DNA of 64,000 bases from Bacteroidota bacterium (GCA_030706685.1 JAUZOA010000002.1:62001-126000); one strand, 5' to 3'; positions 26,609 through 36,682 are shown, counted from the stretch's first letter. The notes: a model not told the origin generated them from the sequence alone. A program made the numbers and translations.

Positions 26609-28096
26609 ATGCCTTCACAATACATTCTTGCCCTGGACCAGGGCACTACAAGCAGCCGGAGTATTTTATTTGATAAACAAGGAAACATCATCCGTGCAGC
26701 GCGAAAAGAGTTTAAACAGATCTTTCCAAAACCCGGCTGGGTAGAACACGATGCAGAAGAAATATGGAGCACTCAATACGGTACAATGGCAGAAGCAATC
26801 GCCAAAGCCAACATCACTATGCAACAGGTGACCGGTATCGGTATTACTAACCAGCGTGAAACAACCGTAGTATGGGAAAGAAATACAGGCAAACCCATTT
26901 ATAATGCCATTGTGTGGCAGGATCGCAGAACCGCCGCCTATTGCGATGAATTAAAATCCGCGAATTACGGAAAAATGATACAACAAAAAACAGGATTGGT
27001 AATCGATGCCTATTTCTCTGCTACCAAATTGAAATGGATCCTGGATAATATACCCGGCGCCAGGAAGAAGGCCACGAACGGAGAATTGGCTTTTGGGACT
27101 ATTGATACATGGCTTGCCTGGAAATTATCCGGTGGTAAGTTACATATTACAGATGTATCCAATGCTTCCCGTACAATGTTGCTTAATATTCATCATTGCG
27201 AATGGGATGATGAATTGTTGAAATTGTTCGACATTCCTAAAAGCCTGTTGCCTGAAGTTAAACCTTCCAGTCAGGTTTATGGCGTGACAGGAAATTCAGG
27301 GATTCCCATTGCCGGAATAGCTGGTGATCAACAGTCGGCTTTATTCGGGCAACTCTGTACCCAGCCTGGTATGGTAAAGAACACTTATGGCACCGGTTGT
27401 TTTATGTTGATGAATACAGGCGAAAAAGCCATCGCTTCAAAGAATAACCTGCTCACTACCATCGCATGGAAAATAAATGACAAAATAGAATACGCTTTGG
27501 AAGGGAGCGTCTTTATTGCGGGTGCAGTTGTACAATGGCTGAGAGATGAACTGAAGATCATCCGCAAGTCAGCAGAAGTGGAAAAACTGTCACAACAAGT
27601 GAAGGACACCGGCGGCGTTTATATTGTTCCTGCCTTCGCAGGACTTGGCGCACCTCATTGGAATCCCTATGCACGTGGAACTATTTTCGGGTTGACAAGG
27701 GGAAGCAGCAATGCACATATCGCAAGAGCCGCAGTGGATAGTATTGCTTATCAAACTTTTGATGTATTAAAAGCTATGGAAGCTGATGCGGGCATTCAGG
27801 TAAAAGAATTAAGAGTAGATGGCGGAGCCACTGTAAACGACCACCTGATGCAGTTCCAGAGCGATATTTTGAATTGCAAAGTGGTAAGACCAAAAGTGAC
27901 AGAAACTACTGCGCTCGGCGCTGCTTATCTTGCAGGCCTGGCAGTAGGTTATTGGAACAATGTGGACGACATACAACACCAGTGGCAGGTTGATAAATCA
28001 TTTTCGCCTTCCCTGGATGAAGAAAAAAGAAAAGAATTGATAGTTGGTTGGCAGAGAGCGGTAAAAGCAAGTATTGCATGGACGCAAGAGAATTAA
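26609..28096 (+). CDS. glpK: Glycerol kinase
   Basis: Phosphorylates glycerol to glycerol 3-phosphate with ATP in the cytoplasm. 495 residues, the normal FGGY-kinase length. Motifs: N-terminal phosphate loop [14 protein letters not shown], the [10 protein letters not shown] and VWQDRRT glycerol-contact segments, [14 protein letters not shown], and the ATP-site sequences [13 protein letters not shown] and [11 protein letters not shown]. First gene of a glpK-glpD-glpF operon with gaps of only 13 and 12 bases. A weaker -7-like TATCTTCC lies at 26582. Confidence 0.97.
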   Translation: MPSQYILALDQGTTSSRSILFDKQGNIIRAARKEFKQIFPKPGWVEHDAEEIWSTQYGTMAEAIAKANITMQQVTGIGITNQRETTVVWERNTGKPIYNAIVWQDRRTAAYCDELKSANYGKMIQQKTGLVIDAYFSATKLKWILDNIPGARKKATNGELAFGTIDTWLAWKLSGGKLHITDVSNASRTMLLNIHHCEWDDELLKLFDIPKSLLPEVKPSSQVYGVTGNSGIPIAGIAGDQQSALFGQLCTQPGMVKNTYGTGCFMLMNTGEKAIASKNNLLTTIAWKINDKIEYALEGSVFIAGAVVQWLRDELKIIRKSAEVEKLSQQVKDTGGVYIVPAFAGLGAPHWNPYARGTIFGLTRGSSNAHIARAAVDSIAYQTFDVLKAMEADAGIQVKELRVDGGATVNDHLMQFQSDILNCKVVRPKVTETTALGAAYLAGLAVGYWNNVDDIQHQWQVDKSFSPSLDEEKRKELIVGWQRAVKASIAWTQEN

Positions 28097-28109
28097 TAAT
28101 TATTAAAAA

Positions 28110-29663
28110 TTGAACCGGCAGCAACATATCGACCAGCTTTCTGCAACAAAAGAATTTGACATCTGTATCATTGGTGGAGGCGCCACAGGGCTGGGCATCG
28201 CCGTTGATTCAGCCTCGAGAGGGTATAAAACTGTTTTATTGGAGAAATATGATTTTGCCAAGGGCACTTCTTCCCGCAGTACGAAACTGGTACACGGTGG
28301 CGTACGTTATTTGCAACAGGGCAATATAAAACTGGTGATGGAAGCATTGAGGGAAAGAGGTTTGCTTAAAAAGAATGCACCGCATCTTGTCAAGAACCAG
28401 TCATTTGTAATTCCCAACTATAAATGGTGGGAACATCCTTTCTATGGCATCGGATTAAAAGTGTATGACTGGATGGCCGGGACCCTTGGATTAGGTCCCT
28501 CTCAATTCCTCTCCAGGGAAGAAACACTTGAACTGGCGCCTACTCTTGACCCGGAAGGGCTAAAAGGCGGTATCCTGTATCATGACGGTCAGTTTGACGA
28601 CGCCAGGCTGGCTATTCATCTGGCCATGACGGCTTCCGATCATGGAGCTGTTGTCATAAATTATTGCGGCGTGGAAGGATTGCTGAAAGTCAATGAAAAA
28701 ATTTGCGGCGTACAGGTAAAAGACAGTATGGATAACAAAATTTACGAAGTAAAAGCAAAGGCGGTCATCAACGCAACGGGGGTTTTCGCAGACAATATTT
28801 TGAAAATGGATGATTCATCAGCTGAATCGCTCGTCAGCCCAAGCCAGGGTATCCATCTTGTATTTGATAGAGAATTCCTGCCTTCCGACACAGCGATCAT
28901 GATCCCGAAAACCGATGATGGCAGAGTATTGTTTGCCGTTCCCTGGCATCATAAAATAATAGTGGGAACAACTGATACACCTATAGAAAAAGCTTCGGAA
29001 GAACCTGTAGCGCTGAAGAAAGAAATAGAGTTCGTCATGCATCACATGACCCGGTATCTTAAAAAGGAACCGGCTTATTCGGATATCCGGAGCATATTCG
29101 CGGGTTTACGTCCGTTGGTAAAAGGCAATACAAAAAACACGGCAGCCCTTTCAAGAGACCACCATATTTCTATTTCCCATTCAGAATTAATCACTATTAC
29201 CGGGGGTAAATGGACCACTTACCGGCGGATGGCAGAAGATGTTCTGGAAATTGCCGTGCATAAAGCAGGCCTGGAAGAAAAAGAATGTATCACCGGAGCA
29301 TTGCCCGTTCATGGTTACAAAGAGAATGTTGATTTCAAAGCTCCATTATATTATTATGGCAGCGATGAAAAACCTCTTCGATCACTGATAGAAACTAATA
29401 AAGGCCTGGCCGAGCCTATTCACCCTGCTCTTCCTTTTGTGAAAGCAGAAATAATATGGGCCGTAAAAAATGAAATGTGCATGACTATAGAAGATTTTTT
29501 ATCAAGGAGAACAAGAGCCCTGCTGCTCGATGCCAGGGCAGCTATGGAAGCGGCGCCTCTTGTTGCCGGGGTGATGGCTGCGGAAATGAATAAAGACAGT
29601 AAATGGGTACAACAACAAATTAGTAGTTTTAAATCAATCGCAAGTAATTATCTTCCCATTTAA
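28110..29663 (+). CDS. glpD: FAD-dependent glycerol-3-phosphate dehydrogenase
   Basis: Oxidises glycerol 3-phosphate to dihydroxyacetone phosphate and passes electrons to quinone at the inner membrane. 517 residues. The FAD-binding GGGATGLGIAVDSASRG is at about 22-38, followed by TSSRSTKLVHGGVRYLQQG (characteristic GlpD segment) and TGGKWTTYRRMAEDV. The C-terminal DUF-type cap region is present. The start codon is TTG at 28110, 13 bases after glpK; no in-frame ATG lies between them and the FAD motif. Confidence 0.96.
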   Translation: MNRQQHIDQLSATKEFDICIIGGGATGLGIAVDSASRGYKTVLLEKYDFAKGTSSRSTKLVHGGVRYLQQGNIKLVMEALRERGLLKKNAPHLVKNQSFVIPNYKWWEHPFYGIGLKVYDWMAGTLGLGPSQFLSREETLELAPTLDPEGLKGGILYHDGQFDDARLAIHLAMTASDHGAVVINYCGVEGLLKVNEKICGVQVKDSMDNKIYEVKAKAVINATGVFADNILKMDDSSAESLVSPSQGIHLVFDREFLPSDTAIMIPKTDDGRVLFAVPWHHKIIVGTTDTPIEKASEEPVALKKEIEFVMHHMTRYLKKEPAYSDIRSIFAGLRPLVKGNTKNTAALSRDHHISISHSELITITGGKWTTYRRMAEDVLEIAVHKAGLEEKECITGALPVHGYKENVDFKAPLYYYGSDEKPLRSLIETNKGLAEPIHPALPFVKAEIIWAVKNEMCMTIEDFLSRRTRALLLDARAAMEAAPLVAGVMAAEMNKDSKWVQQQISSFKSIASNYLPI

Positions 29664-29675
29664 AACGGATTGCTT

Positions 29676-30386
29676 ATGTCAGCTTTTACAGGCGAATTTA
29701 TCGGCACGGCTTTACTTATTATCCTCGGCGACGGCGTGGTAGCCAATGTAGTTCTTAACAAGACTAAAGGAAACAATGGCGGATGGATCGTTATTACACT
29801 CGGATGGGCAATGGCTGTATTTATTGGGGTGTATTCTTCGCAACATTTCGGGGGAAGCGGGCATATTAATCCTGCGGTCACACTGGCTTTAATGGCATTC
29901 GGAAATTTTGACTCCTCATTAGTTCTAAGTTATATAACAGCCCAATTTGCCGGAGCTATCCTTGGTGCTGTAATTGTGTGGCTTGCCTATAAAAGGCATT
30001 TTGATGAGACCGGTGATAAAGACCTGAAACTGGCTGTATTTTGCAATGCGCCTGCTATTCGTGGCGCAACTTATAATCTCATTACTGAAACCATTGGAAC
30101 CTTTGTGTTACTGCTGGGAGTACTGGCTATGTCAAAACCTACTGATGCACTCGGAACATTAAACGCGCTACCGGCTGCTTTCCTTGTTTTGGCTATTGGT
30201 TTGTCACTAGGAGGGCCAACCGGCTACGCAATTAATCCGGCAAGAGACCTGGGCCCGCGCATTGCTCATTTTATCTTACCCATACCCGGCAAAAGAGACA
30301 GCGATTGGAGGTATAGCTGGATACCGGTCATTGGACCCATAACAGGGGCTATGATTGCTGCATGGGTTTACAATCTTTTATTATAA
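29676..30386 (+). CDS. glpF: Glycerol facilitator (aquaglyceroporin)
   Basis: 236-residue MIP-family channel in the inner membrane letting glycerol diffuse in. Both pore motifs are present: HINPAVTLAL (NPA at about 65-67) and YAINPARDLGPR near 187. The Asp after the second NPAR (NPARD) is the mark of glycerol-conducting members rather than strict water channels. The ATG at 29676 is chosen over the upstream TTG at 29670 because it lies directly before the GEFIGTALLIILG helix. Third gene of the glycerol operon, convergent with the TraB-like gene 26 bases away, with no clear terminator between. Confidence 0.95.
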   Translation: MSAFTGEFIGTALLIILGDGVVANVVLNKTKGNNGGWIVITLGWAMAVFIGVYSSQHFGGSGHINPAVTLALMAFGNFDSSLVLSYITAQFAGAILGAVIVWLAYKRHFDETGDKDLKLAVFCNAPAIRGATYNLITETIGTFVLLLGVLAMSKPTDALGTLNALPAAFLVLAIGLSLGGPTGYAINPARDLGPRIAHFILPIPGKRDSDWRYSWIPVIGPITGAMIAAWVYNLLL

Positions 30387-30412
30387 GTTCAGAAACCCTA
30401 TAAATAGATTTC

Positions 30413-33400
30413 TTAATCCTTTTTATTAGCTTTTAGCAATTCCCCGGTTTCAGCAAGGTACTTTTTAAAGATCGCATCTATTTGTTTAGCATCAAACTTC
30501 TCACTCCATACTACCCCGGTAGCGTCATGGGTACTGTTAAGGTCTTTCGGATCGGGGGAATAAGGACCTGCAACACCCAAGTAAGTAGACGAAGAATCAA
30601 TTTCATCAAAAGGCACTTTATATAAATAAAACTTTTGCTTCTTCCCCATGAACATCTCCGTTCTTTCACCGATATAACTGATGAATCGGGGAGATTCATC
30701 ATCAGTTGCATACCCGTAAAGCACACTTTGCCCAAGATGTTTTTGCGAAAGGTAATCGCGTGGAAAGAGACCCAACTTTCCCATTTTTTTTAATTGCTCG
30801 TATAACTCAAACCGATATTCGTCTGTTGTGGCGAGAGTATAGATATCCCTGCTATCAACAGGTTGGTTATTCTTAAGCAAAGCGATGATCACCCGCATAC
30901 GAACACCCCTGTTACTCATCTTTCCAAAACGATTCAATACCGTATTCGATTCCGGCAGGTTGAGCGTACCCAGTAATTTTATAAGATTGTAATAATCGGC
31001 GGCATTCTCTTCCAGTTCTTCTTTGGGCCTTGCAAGCCCTTTCCTCGCCATGGCTATAAAAATATCTTTATAAGGAAGAATATCTTTTCTCGCCAGCATG
31101 TTACTGTCGAGCAATGAAACACCTACTCCATTGATCATCCAGGAGAGGCCCGGGTCAGCCGCCCTGGAAAAGATTTCCGGGTACAAACGCCGGCTCAACT
31201 TTAGCGAATCATAAAGACGATGATGGAAATAATAGTCCTTATTCGTTTTTGGCGGCCGGGCGACAATAATATCCTTCAAAAGATCATAAGATTCCTGCGT
31301 TTTGATACAGCTAAGTACTGAAAGCAAATAAGGTTTTGCTCCTTCCTGCACTGGCGGGATTTTATCATAATTATCCTTTGTAAAAGAAACAGAGCTGTGA
31401 TTGCTATCCAATTCAATTATTGTCTCCGCGATATCTGCGCTTGTAGCAGATGAAAACCGACTGGTATCAAAATCCCGGTATTGATAAAGCAATGCTTCCT
31501 GCAGCAGCGGAAGGTCTTCCTTCACAAAGGTTACTGAGGCAAAAGCCTGTTTGGCATCAAGAAATTTCGTTGAGTCGCCGGATCGTAATGCCATCAATAA
31601 GGCTGCCGGCTTGCGCACAGATAAATTGACAGGAGGTATTTCTGAAGTGATATGGAAATTCTCAAACAATTTTTGATAATCCTCTGTTTCAAGGGATTCT
31701 TTTGGCAGGAACCCGAAAACAGTATATACCGTATCCGCATTTAACAACAGGCGCATTTTTTTCAGGTTATGCGTCGCTCCAAGCCTGATAACGATGTCAA
31801 CTCCTTTTACATTTCCATTTTGCACTTTTTTATATTCTATCAATGAATCCTGGTAGCCAATAAATGTCTTGATACGCTGGCCATACATAATACTGTCGTT
31901 CGCAGCCCAGTAATAAGGAGATAGAACATGTTTATTGATATAAACTGAAACCGGCGCGGCACTATCGTATATATAATACCCGATGGTGCTGGCATCTGAA
32001 CCTGCCTGCAGGGTCACCGGCGATGGCGACCATACCCGGAAACTTTTATCGGCCGGCATTTCTTCTTGCCACTTTACCCGCGGCAAAGGCAATAACGAGA
32101 AAGACGAAAAGAAATGATCCACTTCAGGCTTCACCTTTTCGTAGGTGGATAATAAAAGATATCTCCGGTTGCCGCGGTTCAGCATAAGCATTCTCATCCC
32201 GATGAGGTCACCGCTTTTCGAGGATTCCATAACCGTTTCATAAGCCGGAAAGCCATGGATTTCAAAATTCCTGGATGAAATGATCCTGCCATCCATTCTT
32301 GTCTTAACGGACTGTTGCGTCCTGTCGAAATAAGCAGTATCCTCATTCGAATAATAACCCGGTTTAAATTCTTTCACAATAATCCCATAATAGATGTTAC
32401 CCGTAACATCTATGAAATCGTAAGAGCTTTCAACCGATTCATCATCGGGCTTATTAGTTCTTTTCTGATGATATTTTCCCGGCAATGAAATGGAAAAAGC
32501 ATTATTCGGAAAGGCATAGGTTTGCCATTTTTCAATTCCCGGTAATGGCGGAGGCGGAGGCCGGTGATTCGGTTTAAAGGATTGAAAAAAACGGTCTGCA
32601 TAAGCCGTATCTATACTTCCTTTCTTCAACGCAAAGATGACGTTTATTGCTACAAAATTTCCGGGAATGAATACCTGCAACCGGTATTGGCCCATTTCAT
32701 TGTTTATGGTAAATTCTTTCCCTTTCTCCGGACCCATCGTAATATTCTTTTCATGAAAATCCGTGGAAGACCTGCTATATCTTACTGCCATTTTTTTCAG
32801 CAAACTATCTTTCCCTTTGTCATCTACCGATGCTATCGCAATCCCCATGGTAATATATGCCGACATGTTCCCCATATCGAAATACATTTTCATGTCCATA
32901 GGCGAATCTTCAAAGAGTTTAATTTCTTCCGCTTTCCCTGGCATTTGAAGAGAATAAAGACTATCTCTCGTTTCCACATCCAGCCAGGGTAGTTCTTTTT
33001 TCTGGTAAGTATATTTTTCAGGAGCTATTTTTTGTGATGAGCTAACAGGTGTGAGGATAAAACCCCGTTTACGCAGCAGCGATATTACGCCTGAATCACC
33101 CGGCAAATGAGCCGCACCGATGACAAACAGGCAAGTACGTATATGAGCAAGGCTGTCTATCCGACGACTCATTTTTACATTACGTTTCAGTAGTAAAAGA
33201 TCTTTACTTCCTTTCCACAACTCGTCCGATTGATCAATCAGATCAAGGTCCTGTTTCAGGTATGTATTGATCATCCATTCAATCGTCTTTTCGGTCCGGT
33301 CTTTCGGCGAAAACATATCATCCAGGTCAGTTTCAAGAGTCTCTTTTAGTATCTCCATCTGGTCCCCGAAATCTTCAATACCACCTGTCCATTTTCCCTG

Positions 33401-33889
33401 TCTGGAAGCAATATCGAAAAGGTAGGCATCCATAAAAGTTTTCATTTCCCCTTTGGCCAAAATATTTCGCTCCCTGCTTTCCGCCTCCTTTTTTATTTCC
33501 CTCGCCGTTATTTTAGCAACCGGCTTGCCGAATCTCTGTTCCAATCTTGTTTTATACTGATCTAATTTTTTTTCATCCACCATCTCATTTAAAAAAACAG
33601 TTTTTTGATCTTCATCATTAATCATAAAATTGACGTACTCAGACATCATAGACGATATATCCAGTTCGGCGGCAAACCCTTCGCTTTGTTCCAATGCACG
33701 GTATAATGAATCGCCGAAATAGAAAAGCCTTTTATCCATAAGATGCATAGTACCGTAGAGGTAAGAAGGTTTGGAAAGCCCGTTGCCGGTAATTCTCCAA
33801 AGCAATGAATTATACTGTTGACTATCCTGCTGGGTAAATGCGGCAATAGGGAAGAAGAAAAAGGCTGTATAAAAAATCAAGCGCCGCAT
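30413..33889 (-). CDS. Giant exported TraB/GumN-domain protein
   Basis: 1158 residues from the ATG at 33889, which gives a signal peptide (MRRLIFYTAFFFFPIAAFTQ); the longer open frame upstream overlaps the aminotransferase and is not signal-like. Residues about 30-300 are a TraB/GumN domain: YLYGTMHLMDKRLFYFGDS (GTxH) and FVIGAAHLPGDSGVISLL near 253, a fold with a putative metalloprotease-like site of unproven activity. Ordinary members are about 300 residues; here about 850 more follow, with two similar beta-rich blocks (WQTYAFPNNAFSISLPGKYH, then WQEEMPADKSFRVWSPSP) and a helical-repeat-like C-terminal third (residues about 840-1100). Likely outer periplasm or surface. It starts 41 bases after the aminotransferase gene. 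Confidence 0.75.
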   Translation of the reverse strand: MRRLIFYTAFFFFPIAAFTQQDSQQYNSLLWRITGNGLSKPSYLYGTMHLMDKRLFYFGDSLYRALEQSEGFAAELDISSMMSEYVNFMINDEDQKTVFLNEMVDEKKLDQYKTRLEQRFGKPVAKITAREIKKEAESRERNILAKGEMKTFMDAYLFDIASRQGKWTGGIEDFGDQMEILKETLETDLDDMFSPKDRTEKTIEWMINTYLKQDLDLIDQSDELWKGSKDLLLLKRNVKMSRRIDSLAHIRTCLFVIGAAHLPGDSGVISLLRKRGFILTPVSSSQKIAPEKYTYQKKELPWLDVETRDSLYSLQMPGKAEEIKLFEDSPMDMKMYFDMGNMSAYITMGIAIASVDDKGKDSLLKKMAVRYSRSSTDFHEKNITMGPEKGKEFTINNEMGQYRLQVFIPGNFVAINVIFALKKGSIDTAYADRFFQSFKPNHRPPPPPLPGIEKWQTYAFPNNAFSISLPGKYHQKRTNKPDDESVESSYDFIDVTGNIYYGIIVKEFKPGYYSNEDTAYFDRTQQSVKTRMDGRIISSRNFEIHGFPAYETVMESSKSGDLIGMRMLMLNRGNRRYLLLSTYEKVKPEVDHFFSSFSLLPLPRVKWQEEMPADKSFRVWSPSPVTLQAGSDASTIGYYIYDSAAPVSVYINKHVLSPYYWAANDSIMYGQRIKTFIGYQDSLIEYKKVQNGNVKGVDIVIRLGATHNLKKMRLLLNADTVYTVFGFLPKESLETEDYQKLFENFHITSEIPPVNLSVRKPAALLMALRSGDSTKFLDAKQAFASVTFVKEDLPLLQEALLYQYRDFDTSRFSSATSADIAETIIELDSNHSSVSFTKDNYDKIPPVQEGAKPYLLSVLSCIKTQESYDLLKDIIVARPPKTNKDYYFHHRLYDSLKLSRRLYPEIFSRAADPGLSWMINGVGVSLLDSNMLARKDILPYKDIFIAMARKGLARPKEELEENAADYYNLIKLLGTLNLPESNTVLNRFGKMSNRGVRMRVIIALLKNNQPVDSRDIYTLATTDEYRFELYEQLKKMGKLGLFPRDYLSQKHLGQSVLYGYATDDESPRFISYIGERTEMFMGKKQKFYLYKVPFDEIDSSSTYLGVAGPYSPDPKDLNSTHDATGVVWSEKFDAKQIDAIFKKYLAETGELLKANKKD

Positions 33890-33930
33890 GGCAGTAGGTT
33901 TCGGTTCAGGATTGAAAATACAAAGGAATT

Positions 33931-35133
33931 TTATAACCCCTCTGCCGATTGCATTATTTTTCGGGACACTTCCGCAATTTGTTGTTCCGAAACAATTAAC
34001 GGAGGAGAAATGCGCAAACAGTTTGGAGCAAACAAAAACCAATCAGTCAGCAGTCCCTGCCGCAGGCAACTGTCAATTACCTTTTTATTGGTTTCAAATG
34101 AATCAAACTCAATCGCCAGCCACAGACCAAATGAGCGTATGGCTTTTATCTTTGAACGGCGTCCGCCCCCTGATGGATTAACTAATAATGATTTGAATAA
34201 TTCTTCTTTTTGCTTAACGAGGCCGGTCATTTTTTCTTCCAGTAAAGCGTGCATAGCAGCCATACCTGCCGCACAACAAACAGGGTGACCCCCAAAGGTG
34301 GTGATATGACCCAGGACCGGGTTTTGAGTCAATGACTGCATTATTCTTTTCTCAGCAATAAAGGCTCCGAGGGGCATTCCGCCTCCCAATGCTTTTCCCA
34401 GTAATAAAATATCAGGAACAATATCAAAGTGCTCAAATCCCCACAACTTGCCTGTTCTTCCAAAACCAGTTTGAATCTCATCCAGTATCAGTAATGCTCC
34501 CGTCTCTGTACATTTTTTTTGTAACGCATGCATCCATGCTGCAGAAGGCGCCAGGATGCCGGCCTCCGCCTGAACAGTTTCAGCGATCACACAAGCAGTT
34601 TGTTCGGTTATTTCATCCAAAGATTTAAATGAGTTGTATTCCAGGTGCCATATATCCGGCAACAACGGGCGAAAAGCATTACGCCAGTATTCATCCCCCA
34701 TCACACTCAGAGACCCTTGTGTGGAACCATGATATGAGTTTTTAAAGGCAATAATCCCTGTCCTGCCCGTTACTCTCTTGGCCAATTTCATGGCTCCTTC
34801 AACGGCCTCGGTACCGGAATTGGTAAAATAAACGGAATTAAGCGATGCGGGTAAGTGATCGGTCAGCAGCTGGGCATATTTAACCTGCGGGGTTTCTACA
34901 AATTCTCCATAGACCATTATATGCAGGTAAGCATCTAATTGTTTCTGTATCGCTTCAATCACTTTTGGGTGACGATGACCCGTATTGGCTACACTGATCC
35001 CGCCGATAAGATCAAAATATTCGTCTCCATTTGCATCAAATAATAAAACGCCTTCTCCTTTTACTATTTCCAGTGCCATTGGAGTTGGCGAAGTTTGAGC
35101 CACATGTTTCAAAAACAATTCCCGCTGGTTCAT
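33931..35133 (-). CDS. Class III PLP aminotransferase (acetylornithine/GABA type)
   Basis: 400 residues counted from the ATG at 35133 (MNQRELFLKHVAQTSPTP); a start 21 bases further up is also open but less like the family. Class III marks: YFTNSGTEAVEGAMKLAKR, NSYHGSTQG, LILDEIQTGFGRTGK (the Asp contacts the PLP ring nitrogen) and the PLP lysine in LLLGKALGGGMPLG (about residue 246). The donor could be acetylornithine, ornithine, GABA or lysine; no arginine-pathway genes lie nearby, so I do not name it more finely. It is upstream of, and probably co-transcribed with, the TraB/GumN protein. Confidence 0.9.
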   Translation of the reverse strand: MNQRELFLKHVAQTSPTPMALEIVKGEGVLLFDANGDEYFDLIGGISVANTGHRHPKVIEAIQKQLDAYLHIMVYGEFVETPQVKYAQLLTDHLPASLNSVYFTNSGTEAVEGAMKLAKRVTGRTGIIAFKNSYHGSTQGSLSVMGDEYWRNAFRPLLPDIWHLEYNSFKSLDEITEQTACVIAETVQAEAGILAPSAAWMHALQKKCTETGALLILDEIQTGFGRTGKLWGFEHFDIVPDILLLGKALGGGMPLGAFIAEKRIMQSLTQNPVLGHITTFGGHPVCCAAGMAAMHALLEEKMTGLVKQKEELFKSLLVNPSGGGRRSKIKAIRSFGLWLAIEFDSFETNKKVIDSCLRQGLLTDWFLFAPNCLRISPPLIVSEQQIAEVSRKIMQSAEGL

Positions 35134-35227
35134 ATTGTAGAAGGCTTCACGCAAAGATGCAAAGCCTGCTCAAAGACGCAAAGAATTTCTATAATTTGCA
35201 GGGTTTAGAGAGAAAAGCTGTTAGCCA

Positions 35228-35301
35228 GAAAGTCAGTAAAGTCCGAAAGAGCCAATTTTCTCTCGAAATGGTCTTGCGGACTCCCGGCTTTGCCGACTTT
35301 C
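35228..35301. repeat. Imperfect inverted repeat in the aminotransferase/carbonic anhydrase spacer
   Basis: GAAAGTCAGTAAAGTCC starts at 35228. The stretch 35273-35301 reads on the other strand as GAAAGTCGGCAAAGCCGGGA followed by GTCCGCAAG. The shared GAAAGTC..AAAG..GTCC pattern indicates two related, oppositely oriented copies. The remainder of 35155-35329 shows nothing else. Confidence 0.45.
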
Positions 35302-35329
35302 AACCAAAAACAAAAAACTATAAACTCCC

Positions 35330-35851
35330 ATGCCTGTAATACTCCCGGTAGAAGATAAACACCCTCAATTTGGCGAAAATGTTTTTATCGCTCCGAATGC
35401 GACTATCGTTGGCAATGTAGTAATGGGTGATGATTGCAGTATCTGGTTCAATACGGTCGTTCGTGGGGATGTAAACTTTATTCGTATCGGTCATAAAGTA
35501 AATATCCAGGACGGGGCCTGTATTCATTGCACTTATCAGCGTTGTGGCACAACCATCGGCAATAATGTTTCGATAGGACATAATGCGATCGTGCATGGCT
35601 GCACGCTTCATGATAATGTACTGATCGGGATGGGGGCCATCGTAATGGACAATGCCATCGTACACAGTAATACGATCATTGCGGCCGGGGCGGTGGTCCT
35701 GGAAAATACAGTTTGTGAAGCAGGGAGCATTTATGCCGGTGTTCCGGCTAAAAAGATCAAGAATATCGGGGAAGAAAAAGTGAACGGCGAGATCAAACGG
35801 ATAGCAAATAATTATGTGAAATATGCTGATTGGTTCAGAGACAATAAGTAA
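35330..35851 (+). CDS. Gamma-class carbonic anhydrase family protein
   Basis: 173-residue left-handed beta-helix protein with hexapeptide repeats (PNATIVGNVVMGDDCSIW, GNNVSIGHNAIVHGC, DNVLIGMGAIVMDNAIV) and a C-terminal helix. Three metal-ligand histidines are seen at 66 (GACIHCTYQ), 84 and 89 (SIGHNAIVHG), matching the gamma-carbonic anhydrase site, so CO2 hydration is possible. Many members (YrdA/CaiE-like) have no measured activity, so the reaction is uncertain. Cytoplasmic. Divergent from the aminotransferase gene. Confidence 0.92.
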   Translation: MPVILPVEDKHPQFGENVFIAPNATIVGNVVMGDDCSIWFNTVVRGDVNFIRIGHKVNIQDGACIHCTYQRCGTTIGNNVSIGHNAIVHGCTLHDNVLIGMGAIVMDNAIVHSNTIIAAGAVVLENTVCEAGSIYAGVPAKKIKNIGEEKVNGEIKRIANNYVKYADWFRDNK

Positions 35852-35978
35852 TAAACAATTGACAATAAACGATTAAAGACCAGCGGTTGACAATTACCTG
35901 TTACTTATTGGTAGTTTTACTCTGGCACAGGTAATTTATTATGTATAAATTCGTTTTAGAGATATCGAAAATAACCCA

Positions 35979-36161
35979 ATGAAAAAACCAATTTTTATTA
36001 TAGCAGTTCTCAGTTTTTTGGTGATGACAACGTCATGCAATCTTTTTAAACCAAAGTATGGTTGCCCCAGCAATGGCAAGAATGTCGGGGCTGAAAGATT
36101 AATGGGAGATGATCCAAAGGCTGAAAAGGCAGCCCGAAAAGCTGGCAAATTCAAAAGTTAA
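35979..36161 (+). CDS. Very small lipoprotein, unknown function
   Basis: 60 residues. Signal peptide with lipobox MTTSC (Cys20), so a lipoprotein of about 41 mature residues. The mature part begins NLFKPKYGCPSNGKNVGAER and is rich in Lys and Ala. It resembles short lipoproteins found singly in many Bacteroidota genomes, with no known role. Spacer 35852-35978 upstream is AT-rich with reiterated ATTGACAAT-like words. Confidence 0.7.
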   Translation: MKKPIFIIAVLSFLVMTTSCNLFKPKYGCPSNGKNVGAERLMGDDPKAEKAARKAGKFKS

Positions 36162-36236
36162 TTGGCTATAGTGCAGCTAATTTTCCGGAATCCGTGTCTT
36201 GTAGTAAAAGCCAAAAAACATTAAACATTTTTTACT

Positions 36237-36569
36237 ATGAGTCTTACCCTACGAACTACATTGGGATGTACGGAGGCCATCATCGCTGATGACGGTAGTC
36301 TCAGGAGATTCTACCAGGTAGCCGACATTCTCACCGGCGATTTCCGCGTTCATTTTACCAACAAAGAAGACGATTTCGACGCTATTGACTGGGAATTCAA
36401 ATTCAAAGGTCATCAGCTTACTCTTCACTATAGCATCTACAATGGTATTTCTCTTTTTCCTACCAAGACCCGCGATGCATTGAATAAAGACAATAAAGCG
36501 GTAGTAGAACTGGCAAACCTCTTAGAAGTTAAATTATTCAACCAGGATAACAGGAGGAATATCGCATAG
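36237..36569 (+). CDS. Conserved small cytoplasmic protein, unknown function
   Basis: 110 residues, no signal peptide or membrane segment. The sequence alternates beta-like stretches (DFRVHFTNKEDDFDAIDWEF, KGHQLTLHYSIYNGISLFP) with a C-terminal helix (NKAVVELANLLEVKLFNQD), so a small mixed alpha/beta domain. I cannot assign a family with confidence. It starts 75 bases after the small lipoprotein gene. Confidence 0.65.
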   Translation: MSLTLRTTLGCTEAIIADDGSLRRFYQVADILTGDFRVHFTNKEDDFDAIDWEFKFKGHQLTLHYSIYNGISLFPTKTRDALNKDNKAVVELANLLEVKLFNQDNRRNIA

Positions 36570-36682
36570 CCCGAACCACTCCAACCCCAAAAGGGCTCAT
36601 GAAGGCCCCTCTATCCCTATAATCCATCCCCTTCATCAGGATTTAATTGCCCAATTACACCAGCCCGGTCAAATTCATTACA

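Noticed and set aside
33890-34042. N-terminal extension of the TraB/GumN protein
   Set aside because: It overlaps the aminotransferase gene and puts the signal peptide in the middle of the chain; the ATG at 33889 gives a normal signal peptide.
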